The position numbers were made by a program, and so were the translations under genes. Source: Saccharopolyspora kobensis (lineage in GTDB: Bacteria > Actinomycetota > Actinomycetes > Mycobacteriales > Pseudonocardiaceae). Taken from it: 64,000 bases of DNA. Positions 57,607 through 64,000 of the stretch are shown in pieces. The notes under the pieces are model-generated. The model did no database searches. It was not told the DNA's origin and saw only the letters and a list, made by a program, of their open reading frames with translations. The stretch's first letter is position 1. Each line of letters begins with the position of its first letter. The DNA lies in assembly GCF_900108315.1 (NCBI RefSeq), contig NZ_FNVB01000008.1, positions 173,537 to 237,536 on the forward strand, written 5' to 3'.

Positions 57607-58728
57607 ATGAAGGCCATGCAAGACCTGCTCTTCGTCGCGCTCGTCTCGCTCTGGTGCTCGGTGGCCGTGGGCGTGCTCGGCGCAGCAGTCCTCTGGATGA
57701 TGCGCCGGGGCTCACTGGTCGTGATGATGATGGTGCTCTCGGTGGTCACCGTCATCGAGATCGCCTTCACCTTCGTGGCGCTGGGCTTCCTCGGGGTGTT
57801 CACCGAGCAGGCGATGGTCGCGGTGCTGCTGGCCTGCATCCCGACGACCGCCGTCTCGCTCGCGCTGTGCCTGCTGCTCGGCGCGCGGATCCTCAACGGC
57901 AGCCGCAGCCTCGCGCGCGCCACCCGGACCATGGGCGAGGACGGGAGGTTCGCCGCGCCGGCGCACTCCGGCTCGGCGGAACTGGCGGTCCTGACGCAGG
58001 AACTCGCCGCCACCAGCGCGGCGCTGACCGCGTCCCGCGAACAGGAGCGGGTCCTGGAGGCTTCGCGGCGGCAGCTCATCGCCTGGGTCTCGCACGACCT
58101 GCGCACCCCGCTGGCCGGGTTGCGCGCCATGACCGAGGCGCTGCAGGACGGCATGGCCCGCGACCAGGACCGCTACCTCGGGCTGATCCTGCAGGAGACG
58201 CAGCGGCTGGACCAGCTGGTCGGCGACCTGTTCGACCTGTCGCGCATCCAGTCCAACTCGCTCACGCTGTCGCTGACGCCGGTGGCGCTGCCCGACCTGA
58301 TCAACGACGCGGTGACCGCCATCGAACCGCAGGCCCGCAACCGCGGCGTCCGGCTGGTGCCCGGCAGCATCGAGTCCATCGAGGTGCGGGTGGACGTCCG
58401 GCAGATCAGCCGGGTGCTGGGCAACCTGCTCGGCAACGCCGTCCGGCACACCCACCCCGGCGGCGCGGTGACGGTGTCCGCGCACTCCGCCGGCGGCACC
58501 GCCGTGCTGTCCATTTCGGACGCCTGCGGCGGGATTCCGGAGGAGGACCTGGGCAAGGTCTTCGAGCCCGGTTGGCGTGGCACGCCTGCGCGCCCGGCGG
58601 GCAAGGACGTCGGCGGCGGGCTGGGGCTGGCCATCGTGCGCGGCATCGTCGAGGCGCACCACGGCGCGGTGGCGGTGGACAACATCGAGGGAGGCTGCCG
58701 GTTCACAGCCAGCCTCCCGCTGGCCTGA
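57607..58728 (+). CDS. Sensor histidine kinase
   Basis: The protein has 373 residues. Two or three hydrophobic helices (about 5-90) and a HAMP-like stretch (LLLGARILNGSRSLARATRT) precede the dimerisation domain with the phospho-acceptor His in LIAWVSHDLRTPLAGLRAMT. The ATP-binding domain has RVLGNLLGNAVRHTHPGG (N box), DACGGIPEEDLGKVFEPGW (G1) and GGGLGLAIVRGIVEAHHGAV (G2). ATG at 57607 is taken; GTG 57580 and ATG 57616 are options. No classical response regulator is adjacent; the LuxR protein at 58929 has a degenerate receiver. It is flanked by the paralogous membrane proteins. Confidence 0.87.
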   Translation: MKAMQDLLFVALVSLWCSVAVGVLGAAVLWMMRRGSLVVMMMVLSVVTVIEIAFTFVALGFLGVFTEQAMVAVLLACIPTTAVSLALCLLLGARILNGSRSLARATRTMGEDGRFAAPAHSGSAELAVLTQELAATSAALTASREQERVLEASRRQLIAWVSHDLRTPLAGLRAMTEALQDGMARDQDRYLGLILQETQRLDQLVGDLFDLSRIQSNSLTLSLTPVALPDLINDAVTAIEPQARNRGVRLVPGSIESIEVRVDVRQISRVLGNLLGNAVRHTHPGGAVTVSAHSAGGTAVLSISDACGGIPEEDLGKVFEPGWRGTPARPAGKDVGGGLGLAIVRGIVEAHHGAVAVDNIEGGCRFTASLPLA

Positions 58729-58760
58729 GCCTTTGTCTTTGAAGCGGCGGAGCCGCTCAG

Positions 58761-58910
58761 CCCACCCTCGCAGCTCGCACCGCCGCGGGTTCTCAGCGTT
58801 CGCCTGGCGAGGACGGCCCGGCCGCCGTGCATCGGTCATGCCTGAAGCCGGGCACCCGCAGTCCAAGCGGACGCTGAGGTTCCGCCACCCGCACCGCCAC
58901 GCAGAACGAG
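58761..58910 (+). repeat. Dispersed intergenic repeat, copy 2
   Basis: Same element as 942-1075, 16 bp longer, with conserved outer parts and a variable middle. It lies between the kinase stop and the convergent LuxR gene. Confidence 0.85.
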
Positions 58911-58928
58911 ATCGTCAGACAGTTCTGG

Positions 58929-59531
58929 TCACGCGGCCGCTAGAAGGGGTTCCCGTCGGACCACGCCCAGCTCGATGGCCTTGCGGGTCAGTTCGGCCTT
59001 GTTGCGGACTTCCAGCTTCGCGCGGATCCGCTTGACGTAGGTGTCCACGGTCGCCGCGGACAGGCCCATCCGGCGGGCCGCCTGCGAGTGCGTGTAGCCG
59101 TCGGCGATCCAGCGCAGCACTTCCTGCTCGCGGCGGGTCAACACCTGCTGCACCGCCTCGTTGTCGGTGCTCACGCCGGTCAGCGCCTGCCGGGAACCGG
59201 AGGTCACGTAGACCGCGCCGCGGGCCACCACGGCCAGCGCGTCGTGGAATTCCTGCTGGTCGCAGCCGGTGCCGAGGAAGCCCAGCGCGCCGGCCCGCAG
59301 CAGCTCGGGAACCTGGTCGAAGGCCTGCTCCGGCAGCACGACCAGCACCCGGTAGGAGCGGCTGAGCCGGGAGACGCAGTGGTGCAGGGACTCGATCGGG
59401 GTGGCTCCGCCGAAGGCGAGCACGGCGACGTCGGTGAGCGACCGCTGCGGGGCCTCGCCCAGCATCCGGGTGACCTTCTCCTGCAGTTCCGGTTGGTCGG
59501 CGAACACCGTGACTTCCGACAGCACGCGCAT
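58929..59531 (-). CDS. LuxR-type regulator with degenerate receiver
   Basis: The protein has 200 residues. The C-terminal LuxR helix-turn-helix is complete: LTRREQEVLRWIADGYTHSQ, AARRMGLSAATVDTYVKRIR and AKLEVRNKAELTRKAIELG. The N-terminal 120 residues keep the receiver fold outline but lack the acidic pair, the phospho-acceptor Asp (VAVLAFGG) and the Lys (GFLGTGC). It should act without phosphorylation, perhaps by ligand or dimer change. ATG at 59531 with GGGAG upstream. The promoter region holds phased TGTAAG repeats. It is convergent with the kinase, separated by the dispersed repeat. Confidence 0.85.
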   Translation of the reverse strand: MRVLSEVTVFADQPELQEKVTRMLGEAPQRSLTDVAVLAFGGATPIESLHHCVSRLSRSYRVLVVLPEQAFDQVPELLRAGALGFLGTGCDQQEFHDALAVVARGAVYVTSGSRQALTGVSTDNEAVQQVLTRREQEVLRWIADGYTHSQAARRMGLSAATVDTYVKRIRAKLEVRNKAELTRKAIELGVVRREPLLAAA

Positions 59532-59883
59532 CAGCAAGGCGATTCACTCCCACACTTCGCCGGTTCGCGCCGTGGCACAGGCAGCATCGTCTGTTCGTCG
59601 CGATACGGCGGAAATAGTTCGGGCCGGTGCTTTTCCCGGCCCCTTTCGGACACCAGGAACGCTACCTGCGGGATCGCTGTCTGCGAAGAGTTGTCGACCA
59701 GCTGTAAGGGATGGTCGTAAACGTTGTAAGAAACTGTAAGAAGGGGTCGTGAGTTCGTAGCAAGCGAAACGTTGCTGCGAACTCACGACCCCTTCGTGCG
59801 ACCGCACCGCGCGCCCAGGGCGCGGGAGTTAGGGCGCGCGGCGCGGTGCGAGCCCGGTCCGCGGGAAGGACCGGGGGCTCGGG
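59532..59883. other. 352-bp intergenic region with phased repeats and hairpin
   Basis: TGTAAG occurs at 59704-59709, 59726-59731 and 59736-59741, with a variant TCGTAA at 59716-59721, roughly on one helical face. A 23-bp stem follows (next entry). No gene is supported. Confidence 0.55.
59742..59795. terminator. 23-bp hairpin with CGTGAG arms
   Basis: 59742-59764 and 59773-59795 are reverse complements except for one T-G pair, with an 8-nt loop. The core CGTGAGTTCG/CGAACTCACG belongs to the recurrent CGTGAG hairpins. Confidence 0.75.
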
Positions 59884-60396
59884 TCACCTGATGGCGGGCA
59901 TCAGGAGCGTCTGCGCGGCCGGGTCGACCCGGGGATCCGGGCGGTGGGCCGGCATCGGGACGGTCGGGCGGCCGGTCGCGTGCTCGCGCCGGACGGGCTG
60001 GCGGGAGCCCGAGCGCGGCGGCGCGGCCTGCGGGGGAACCGCGGCCATGACCCGCGTCGCGGCGGCCGCCGGGATCTGCGGCGGGGCGCTGGAGCGGACG
60101 CCGGCGCGCCGGTCGAGCCGGTCGACGCAGGTGGTGTCGCCGCGGTGGGCCTCGATGGCCTCGCGCAGCGTTCGGCGGTCGTTGTTGGAGACGAGCAGTT
60201 CGCGGCGGGCGGCGAAGGACGCCAGCCCGATGGCGGCTCCGAGCACGTCACCGCTGTCCAGCTGGTTGCCGATCCTCGTGGCGAGGCGGTCGGGCATCTC
60301 GGCGGCGAAGTGCAGCAGCACTTCGTCGAGCGCCTCGAACCCGGCCATCGCGTCGGCGTCAGCAGGCATGAACACGCCCTGCTCCCAAACGAACAC
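59884..60396 (-). CDS. Hypothetical protein (170 aa) with Pro/Arg-rich tail
   Basis: GTG at 60396 follows GGAGG (5-6 nt) and starts FVWEQGVFMPADADAMAGFE. Residues 1-90 are helical (EALDEVLLHFAAEMPDRLAT, AAIGLASFAARRELLVS), then the tail is rich in Pro, Arg and Ala. No domain is recognised. It lies 31 nt downstream of the paralogue-2 gene and is likely in its operon. Confidence 0.65.
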   Translation of the reverse strand: MFVWEQGVFMPADADAMAGFEALDEVLLHFAAEMPDRLATRIGNQLDSGDVLGAAIGLASFAARRELLVSNNDRRTLREAIEAHRGDTTCVDRLDRRAGVRSSAPPQIPAAAATRVMAAVPPQAAPPRSGSRQPVRREHATGRPTVPMPAHRPDPRVDPAAQTLLMPAIR

Positions 60397-60427
60397 GGTT
60401 TCCTCCGTCAAGATCGATGTGCCGACC

Positions 60428-61582
60428 TCACGCGCCGCAGGCGACCTTGATCTGCGCCGCCGCGTGGCGTGCGTAGGTCGGGCCGTCGTTGGTCCAGTCG
60501 ATGCCGCGCGAGTGCAGCTTGATGGTCAGACGTCCCTCGCTGACCGGGAAGCGGCCCGCGTCGACCCAGCCGCCCTGCTGCCGCACCTGGTCGATGCGGA
60601 AGTCACCGACCGGGTTCGACGTCTGGTCCGTCCGGTAGACGGTGTAGACGCTCGGGTTGCCGCCGACCCGGGTGAGGCCACCGCGGGGGACGAACACCGA
60701 CACCTGGCAGCTGCCCTGCCTGACGTCACCAGTAGTGAACCGCCAGACCGCGGCGTTGTCACCGTCCTTGTTCGGGTCACCCGACATCGGCAGCGAGTTG
60801 AACGAGCCGTTGCAGCCGTCGGCGGCGTGCCCGCCGCTGTCGGCGGTCTTCCAGCCCGCTTCGCCCTTGGTGTAGTAGCCGGGCGTGCTGAAGCCGCCTG
60901 CCGCGCAGCCGGGGCCGGTGACCGCGGTGAAGGACGGACCGGCGGGCGGGGCGGGGTTCTCCTGCACGCGGTTGGGCTCACCCCCGGGTGCGGGCGGGGG
61001 CGGCGGGGTGCCGCCTTCGGCCGGTGCCTGCGGCTGGTTCGGGCTCCCGACGGGCGGTGCGGGCGGCGGCACCTGCCCGGGGTTCGACTGCTCCTGCGCC
61101 ACTCCCGGCACGAACCCGGACTGAGCCTGCGCGTCGTCCTCGAACGCGGCGGGCACGGACTGCACCTGCGTGGGGCCGTTGTCCTTGGACAGGCCCATGA
61201 CCAGCAGCGGAACGGACAGCAGCACCAATCCGGCCACCGCGGCCGCGGCGATCACCGGCTTGGAGACGCGGTTGCCCGGCCGCGCCGGGGTCTTCGCGTC
61301 CTTCGCGGACTTGGCGGTGACGACGGGCGTCACCTTGGTCTCGGCCTTGGTCTCGGCCTTCGCCCTGGTCGTGGTCTCGGTGGCGGCCTCGACCTTGCCG
61401 CTGGTGGCGGCGACCGGATCGGCCAGCGCGGATTGCTGGACGGCGGGCATCACCTGGGTGTCCGCGGCGGCGGCCCGCATCTCGGTGTCCGCGGCCTCGG
61501 CAACGGCGTTCACGCTGACGCCGGATGCCTTCTCCCAAGGGTGCTCGCCTGCTGTGGACGCATCTTTGCCGCTCGGGCTCAT
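60428..61582 (-). CDS. Membrane-anchored protein with C-terminal beta domain (paralogue 2)
   Basis: The protein has 384 residues with the same plan as 56405-57463: a long cytoplasmic Ala/Thr/Lys-rich part, one helix (PVIAAAAVAGLVLLSVPLLV, about 110-130), a Pro/Gly-rich linker and a C-terminal domain with GPGC, YYTKGEAGWKTADSGG, GSFNSLPMSG, CQVSVFVPRG, GGWVDAGRFPVSEGRLTIKL and a closing Cys. Shared residues between the two domains include four Cys and several Trp. ATG at 61582. The domain would be outside the membrane; a binding role is likely, the ligand unknown. Confidence 0.75.
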   Translation of the reverse strand: MSPSGKDASTAGEHPWEKASGVSVNAVAEAADTEMRAAAADTQVMPAVQQSALADPVAATSGKVEAATETTTRAKAETKAETKVTPVVTAKSAKDAKTPARPGNRVSKPVIAAAAVAGLVLLSVPLLVMGLSKDNGPTQVQSVPAAFEDDAQAQSGFVPGVAQEQSNPGQVPPPAPPVGSPNQPQAPAEGGTPPPPPAPGGEPNRVQENPAPPAGPSFTAVTGPGCAAGGFSTPGYYTKGEAGWKTADSGGHAADGCNGSFNSLPMSGDPNKDGDNAAVWRFTTGDVRQGSCQVSVFVPRGGLTRVGGNPSVYTVYRTDQTSNPVGDFRIDQVRQQGGWVDAGRFPVSEGRLTIKLHSRGIDWTNDGPTYARHAAAQIKVACGA

Positions 61583-61763
61583 CTGTCGGTTCCCATCGGT
61601 TGAGTCGTTCCAGCCGCGACATCGCCAACTGCTCCCACCGGCAGGGGACGCGCGGTCACGCGCAGCGGAGGCGGGTGCGCAAGAGACACCGAGCCCCTGC
61701 TCAGAGCCTGGTCAACGGCGGGCGCCGGAACAAGTAACCGAATACGGGGACAAGCGGGAGCGG

Positions 61764-62660
61764 TCAGGCCGGGACGGCGACGGTCGTCAGGGCTTCGGCG
61801 AGGCGGCGGAGGTGCGCAGGTTCCGGTTCCTGGAGCGGGAGGCGGACCGACGGGTGCGGGATGATGCCGAGTTCGGCGAGGGCCGCCTTGGCCATGATCG
61901 CTCCTTGGGAGGTGCGCATGATGGCCTCCACCAGCGGGAGAAGTCCTCTTTGGACGGATCGCGCCGCGTCGAGGTCGCCGGTGCGGACGGCACGGATCAG
62001 CTCGGCGTTGCGGTCGGCGGCGACGTTCCCCACGACGCTGACCACGCCCGTCGCGCCGGAAGCGAGGTAGGGCAGGTTGAGCTCGTCGATCCCGCAGTAG
62101 TAGGCCAGCGACGTGCGGGCCATGACCGTCATCGCCTCGAACAGGTCGCCCTTGGCGTCCTTGACCGCTCGGATCCTGGGGTGTTCGGCGAGTTCGAGCA
62201 GGGTGAGCAGCTCCATGGCGATGCCGGTGCGCCCGGGGATGTCGTAGAGCATCACGGGCAGCTCGGTGGCGTCGGCGACCGCCACGCAGTGCGCGATCAC
62301 GCCGCTCTGGGTGGGCTTGGAGTAGTAGGGGCAGACGAGCAGCAGCGCGTCCGCGCCCGCCGCCTCGGCCTCGCGGGCCCGGCGAACGCTGGCGGCCGTG
62401 TCGTAGGTGCCGACTCCCGCGATCACCCGCGCCCGGCCGTCGGCTCGGGCCACCGCGGTGCGGATGATCCAGGTCGCCTCGGCATCGGACAGGGTGGGCG
62501 CCTCGCCGGTGGTGCCGTTGACGACGATGCCGTCGCAGCCGGTGGCCAGCAGGTGGTCGACGAGGTCGGCGAGCCCGGGTTCGCTGAGCGCGCCGTCGGG
62601 GTTCATCGGAGTGGCCGTGGCGACGAGGTTGGAGCCGAAGAGCAGCTCAGCGGGGTTCAT
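61764..62660 (-). CDS. Dihydrodipicolinate synthase family aldolase
   Basis: The protein has 298 residues, the TIM-barrel DapA/NAL family. GTTGE (about 49-53), the Tyr of LPVMLYDIPGRTG and the Schiff-base Lys in IRAVKDAKGD are present. The enzyme would condense pyruvate with an aldehyde, aspartate semialdehyde in DapA or others in paralogues. The divergent LysR gene suggests regulated catabolic or biosynthetic use rather than housekeeping lysine synthesis, so dapA is not assigned. ATG at 62660. Confidence 0.88.
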   Translation of the reverse strand: MNPAELLFGSNLVATATPMNPDGALSEPGLADLVDHLLATGCDGIVVNGTTGEAPTLSDAEATWIIRTAVARADGRARVIAGVGTYDTAASVRRAREAEAAGADALLLVCPYYSKPTQSGVIAHCVAVADATELPVMLYDIPGRTGIAMELLTLLELAEHPRIRAVKDAKGDLFEAMTVMARTSLAYYCGIDELNLPYLASGATGVVSVVGNVAADRNAELIRAVRTGDLDAARSVQRGLLPLVEAIMRTSQGAIMAKAALAELGIIPHPSVRLPLQEPEPAHLRRLAEALTTVAVPA

Positions 62661-62732
62661 GAGTCGATCCTGGCGCTACCGACAGGTGCGGTCCAGCGAT
62701 GGTTTCTTGCCGATATTGCGTAGCATCGCTTC

Positions 62733-63626
62733 ATGATCGAGGTTGGCGCGCTGCGCGCGCTGCGGTCGGTGGCCGCGCTCGGGACGCTGGCGCGGGCGGC
62801 CGACGAGCTCGGGTTCACGGCTTCGGCGGTGTCGCAGCAGATCAAGAGACTGGAGCGGCAGGTCGGGGTGCCCGTGCTGGCGCCTGCTGGACGCGGGGTC
62901 GTGCTGACGCCGGCCGGGCGGGCCATCGTCGACTCCGCGCCCGAGGTGTTCCAGGCCTTGGAGCGCTGCGCCGAAGCCGCCCAGTCCGTCGCGGAAGGAG
63001 CACCGCGCGGCACGCTCCGCGTGGTCGCGTTCTCGACGGCCATTCGCGGGCTGCTCGCGCCCGCCATCCCGGGACTGTCGGCGCGTTGCCCGGAGCTGCG
63101 GGTGGAGATCGTCGAGCAGGATCCCGACGAAGCTCTGCACAGCGTCGATGCCGGGACCGCCGATCTCGCGCTCGCCCACGACGCCGACGGTCTGCCGGTC
63201 CCGCTGCCCGCGTCCCTGAACCGGTGCCTCCTGCACACCGACGTCGGCGATGTCGTCATGCCCCGCACCCACCCGCTGGCGCGGCTCGACCGACCGCTCG
63301 GGAACGCCGACCTGATCGGCCACCGCTGGGTGACCAGCCCGCCCGGCACGGTCTGCCACCAATGGTTCCGCCGCCTGTTCGCGGACGTGCCGGAAGATCC
63401 CGACGTCCGCCACTGGGTGGACGACTTCTCCACCCAGCTCGCGCTGGTCGCGGCGGGCGAGGTGCTCGCCCTGATCCCCCGCCTCGCCCGGCCGCCACTG
63501 CGAGAAGGCCTCGTCCCCCGCCCGCTGCGCCGACCGCCCCAGCGAGAGGTCCACGCGGTGTGGCGGAGCAGCGCCGACGCCAGCCCCGCGATCCGAACGG
63601 TCCTCGCGGAGCTCGGCGCTGGCTAG
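62733..63626 (+). CDS. LysR family transcriptional regulator
   Basis: The protein has 297 residues. The N-terminal winged helix is GALRALRSVAALGTLARAAD, ELGFTASAVSQQIKRLERQV and GVPVLAPAGRGVVLTPAGRA; the periplasmic-binding-like effector domain follows. ATG at 62733 is 72 nt from the divergent aldolase gene, the usual arrangement for a LysR protein and its target. The effector is unknown, perhaps the aldolase substrate. Confidence 0.92.
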   Translation: MIEVGALRALRSVAALGTLARAADELGFTASAVSQQIKRLERQVGVPVLAPAGRGVVLTPAGRAIVDSAPEVFQALERCAEAAQSVAEGAPRGTLRVVAFSTAIRGLLAPAIPGLSARCPELRVEIVEQDPDEALHSVDAGTADLALAHDADGLPVPLPASLNRCLLHTDVGDVVMPRTHPLARLDRPLGNADLIGHRWVTSPPGTVCHQWFRRLFADVPEDPDVRHWVDDFSTQLALVAAGEVLALIPRLARPPLREGLVPRPLRRPPQREVHAVWRSSADASPAIRTVLAELGAG

Positions 63627-63638
63627 GTGTCCAAGGCC

Positions 63639-63680
63639 CGTGAGTGGTTTGGGGCGCTATGGCACCCAAAAACACTCACG
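63639..63680. terminator. CGTGAG-type hairpin after the LysR gene
   Basis: CGTGAGTG (63639-63646) pairs with CACTCACG (63673-63680), continued by TTTGGG/CCCAAA after a small bulge. It starts 12 nt past the LysR stop. Confidence 0.7.
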
Positions 63681-64000
63681 AGGTCACCCACCGACCCCAG
63701 CACTCCACCAGCGGCGAAGGCGCACTCACGGCCCACCGGCTCACCGCCCACGTCGAAGCCGAACGCCGCCAACGCGAACGAACCGGCCGCCACCGCCTCG
63801 GCGAGGCTCACCCACGGCCATGACCGTCCACTTCGGACGCAGCACCACCCGAATCCCAACGCAGGGCCATCGAAGCCCTCCGCCACCTGTAGCACCAAGC
63901 GATTTCGCGCGTTAATGAACACGCGGCGCGGTGACTAGGTGAAATGCTGCTCGTAGCGCCCTCACCAGGCGTTACGGGTAGCACTAGCCTATCACTGGCG
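63681..64000. other. Right edge of window, no supported gene
   Basis: About 320 nt. Short frames on the plus strand (for example ATG 63659, 54 codons, Arg/His-rich) start inside the hairpin and are not convincing. The last 100 nt are relatively AT-rich and may be a promoter of a gene beyond the window. Confidence 0.4.

Noticed and set aside
63659..63823. 54-codon frame after the LysR gene
   Set aside because: The ATG lies in the loop of a terminator-like hairpin and the peptide is Arg/His-rich without features.
1..64000. CRISPR arrays, rRNA genes and insertion sequences with transposase
   Set aside because: No regular repeat-spacer pattern, rRNA-like stretch or DDE/HUH transposase gene was seen, apart from the HUH replication protein of the element.

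Overview
The window is GC-rich actinomycete chromosome. Frequent GTG starts, apparently leaderless genes, MmyB-type XRE regulators, DUF4232 and DUF6578 proteins and a pSAM2-like integrative element all point to Pseudonocardiales (a Saccharopolyspora/Amycolatopsis-like organism). That placement is inference; no rRNA or marker gene is present.

Layout. 1-18 kb: ordinary chromosome, with a MetE-like methyltransferase fragment, YigZ, several regulator/target pairs (TetR-DUF418, XRE-aldo/keto reductase, TetR-SDR), a secreted chorismate mutase, a beta-helix-like membrane protein and a secreted peptidoglycan amidase. 18.9-31.8 kb: a catabolic island that reads as a complete route for indole-3-acetic acid (auxin). 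It holds iacFEDCBA (minus), a PAS sensor kinase, iacG-unknown-iacH (plus), a FixJ-like response regulator with an iacI-like gene (minus), then catB-catA-catC (plus), which takes the catechol product to beta-ketoadipate enol-lactone. Three promoter regions, for iacA, iacG and catB, share one architecture: a 7-4-7 inverted repeat, 13-15 nt, a block ending in ATTCCC, 18-19 nt, then a TANNNT -10 box. This is the probable target of the kinase/regulator pair encoded in the island.

31.8-40.8 kb: chromosomal genes (Nudix-like membrane protein, ArsR, dihydropteroate synthase plus RibD-like reductase, MerR-SDR and small membrane proteins). 40.8-55.5 kb: two elements in tandem in a tRNA-Lys(UUU) gene. 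Three copies of the tRNA 3' half mark the ends. The right element, about 12.4 kb, is an apparently intact actinomycete integrative and conjugative element: HTH gene, glycosyltransferase plus GntR/UTRA regulator, a Pra-like protein, small proteins, an FtsK-type transfer ATPase, a GGDEF protein, a Spd-like membrane protein, an HUH replication initiator, Xis and Int. The left one, about 2.1 kb, is a relic that keeps an att copy, a frameshifted integrase tail and one cargo gene for a surface-type protein with NPFEP repeats.

55.5-64 kb: chromosome again, with a DUF4232 lipoprotein, two paralogous membrane-anchored proteins around a sensor kinase and a LuxR regulator with a degenerate receiver, then a DapA-like aldolase divergent from a LysR regulator. 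A 134-150 bp intergenic repeat occurs at 0.9 and 58.8 kb, and CGTGAG...CTCACG hairpins recur at gene ends.
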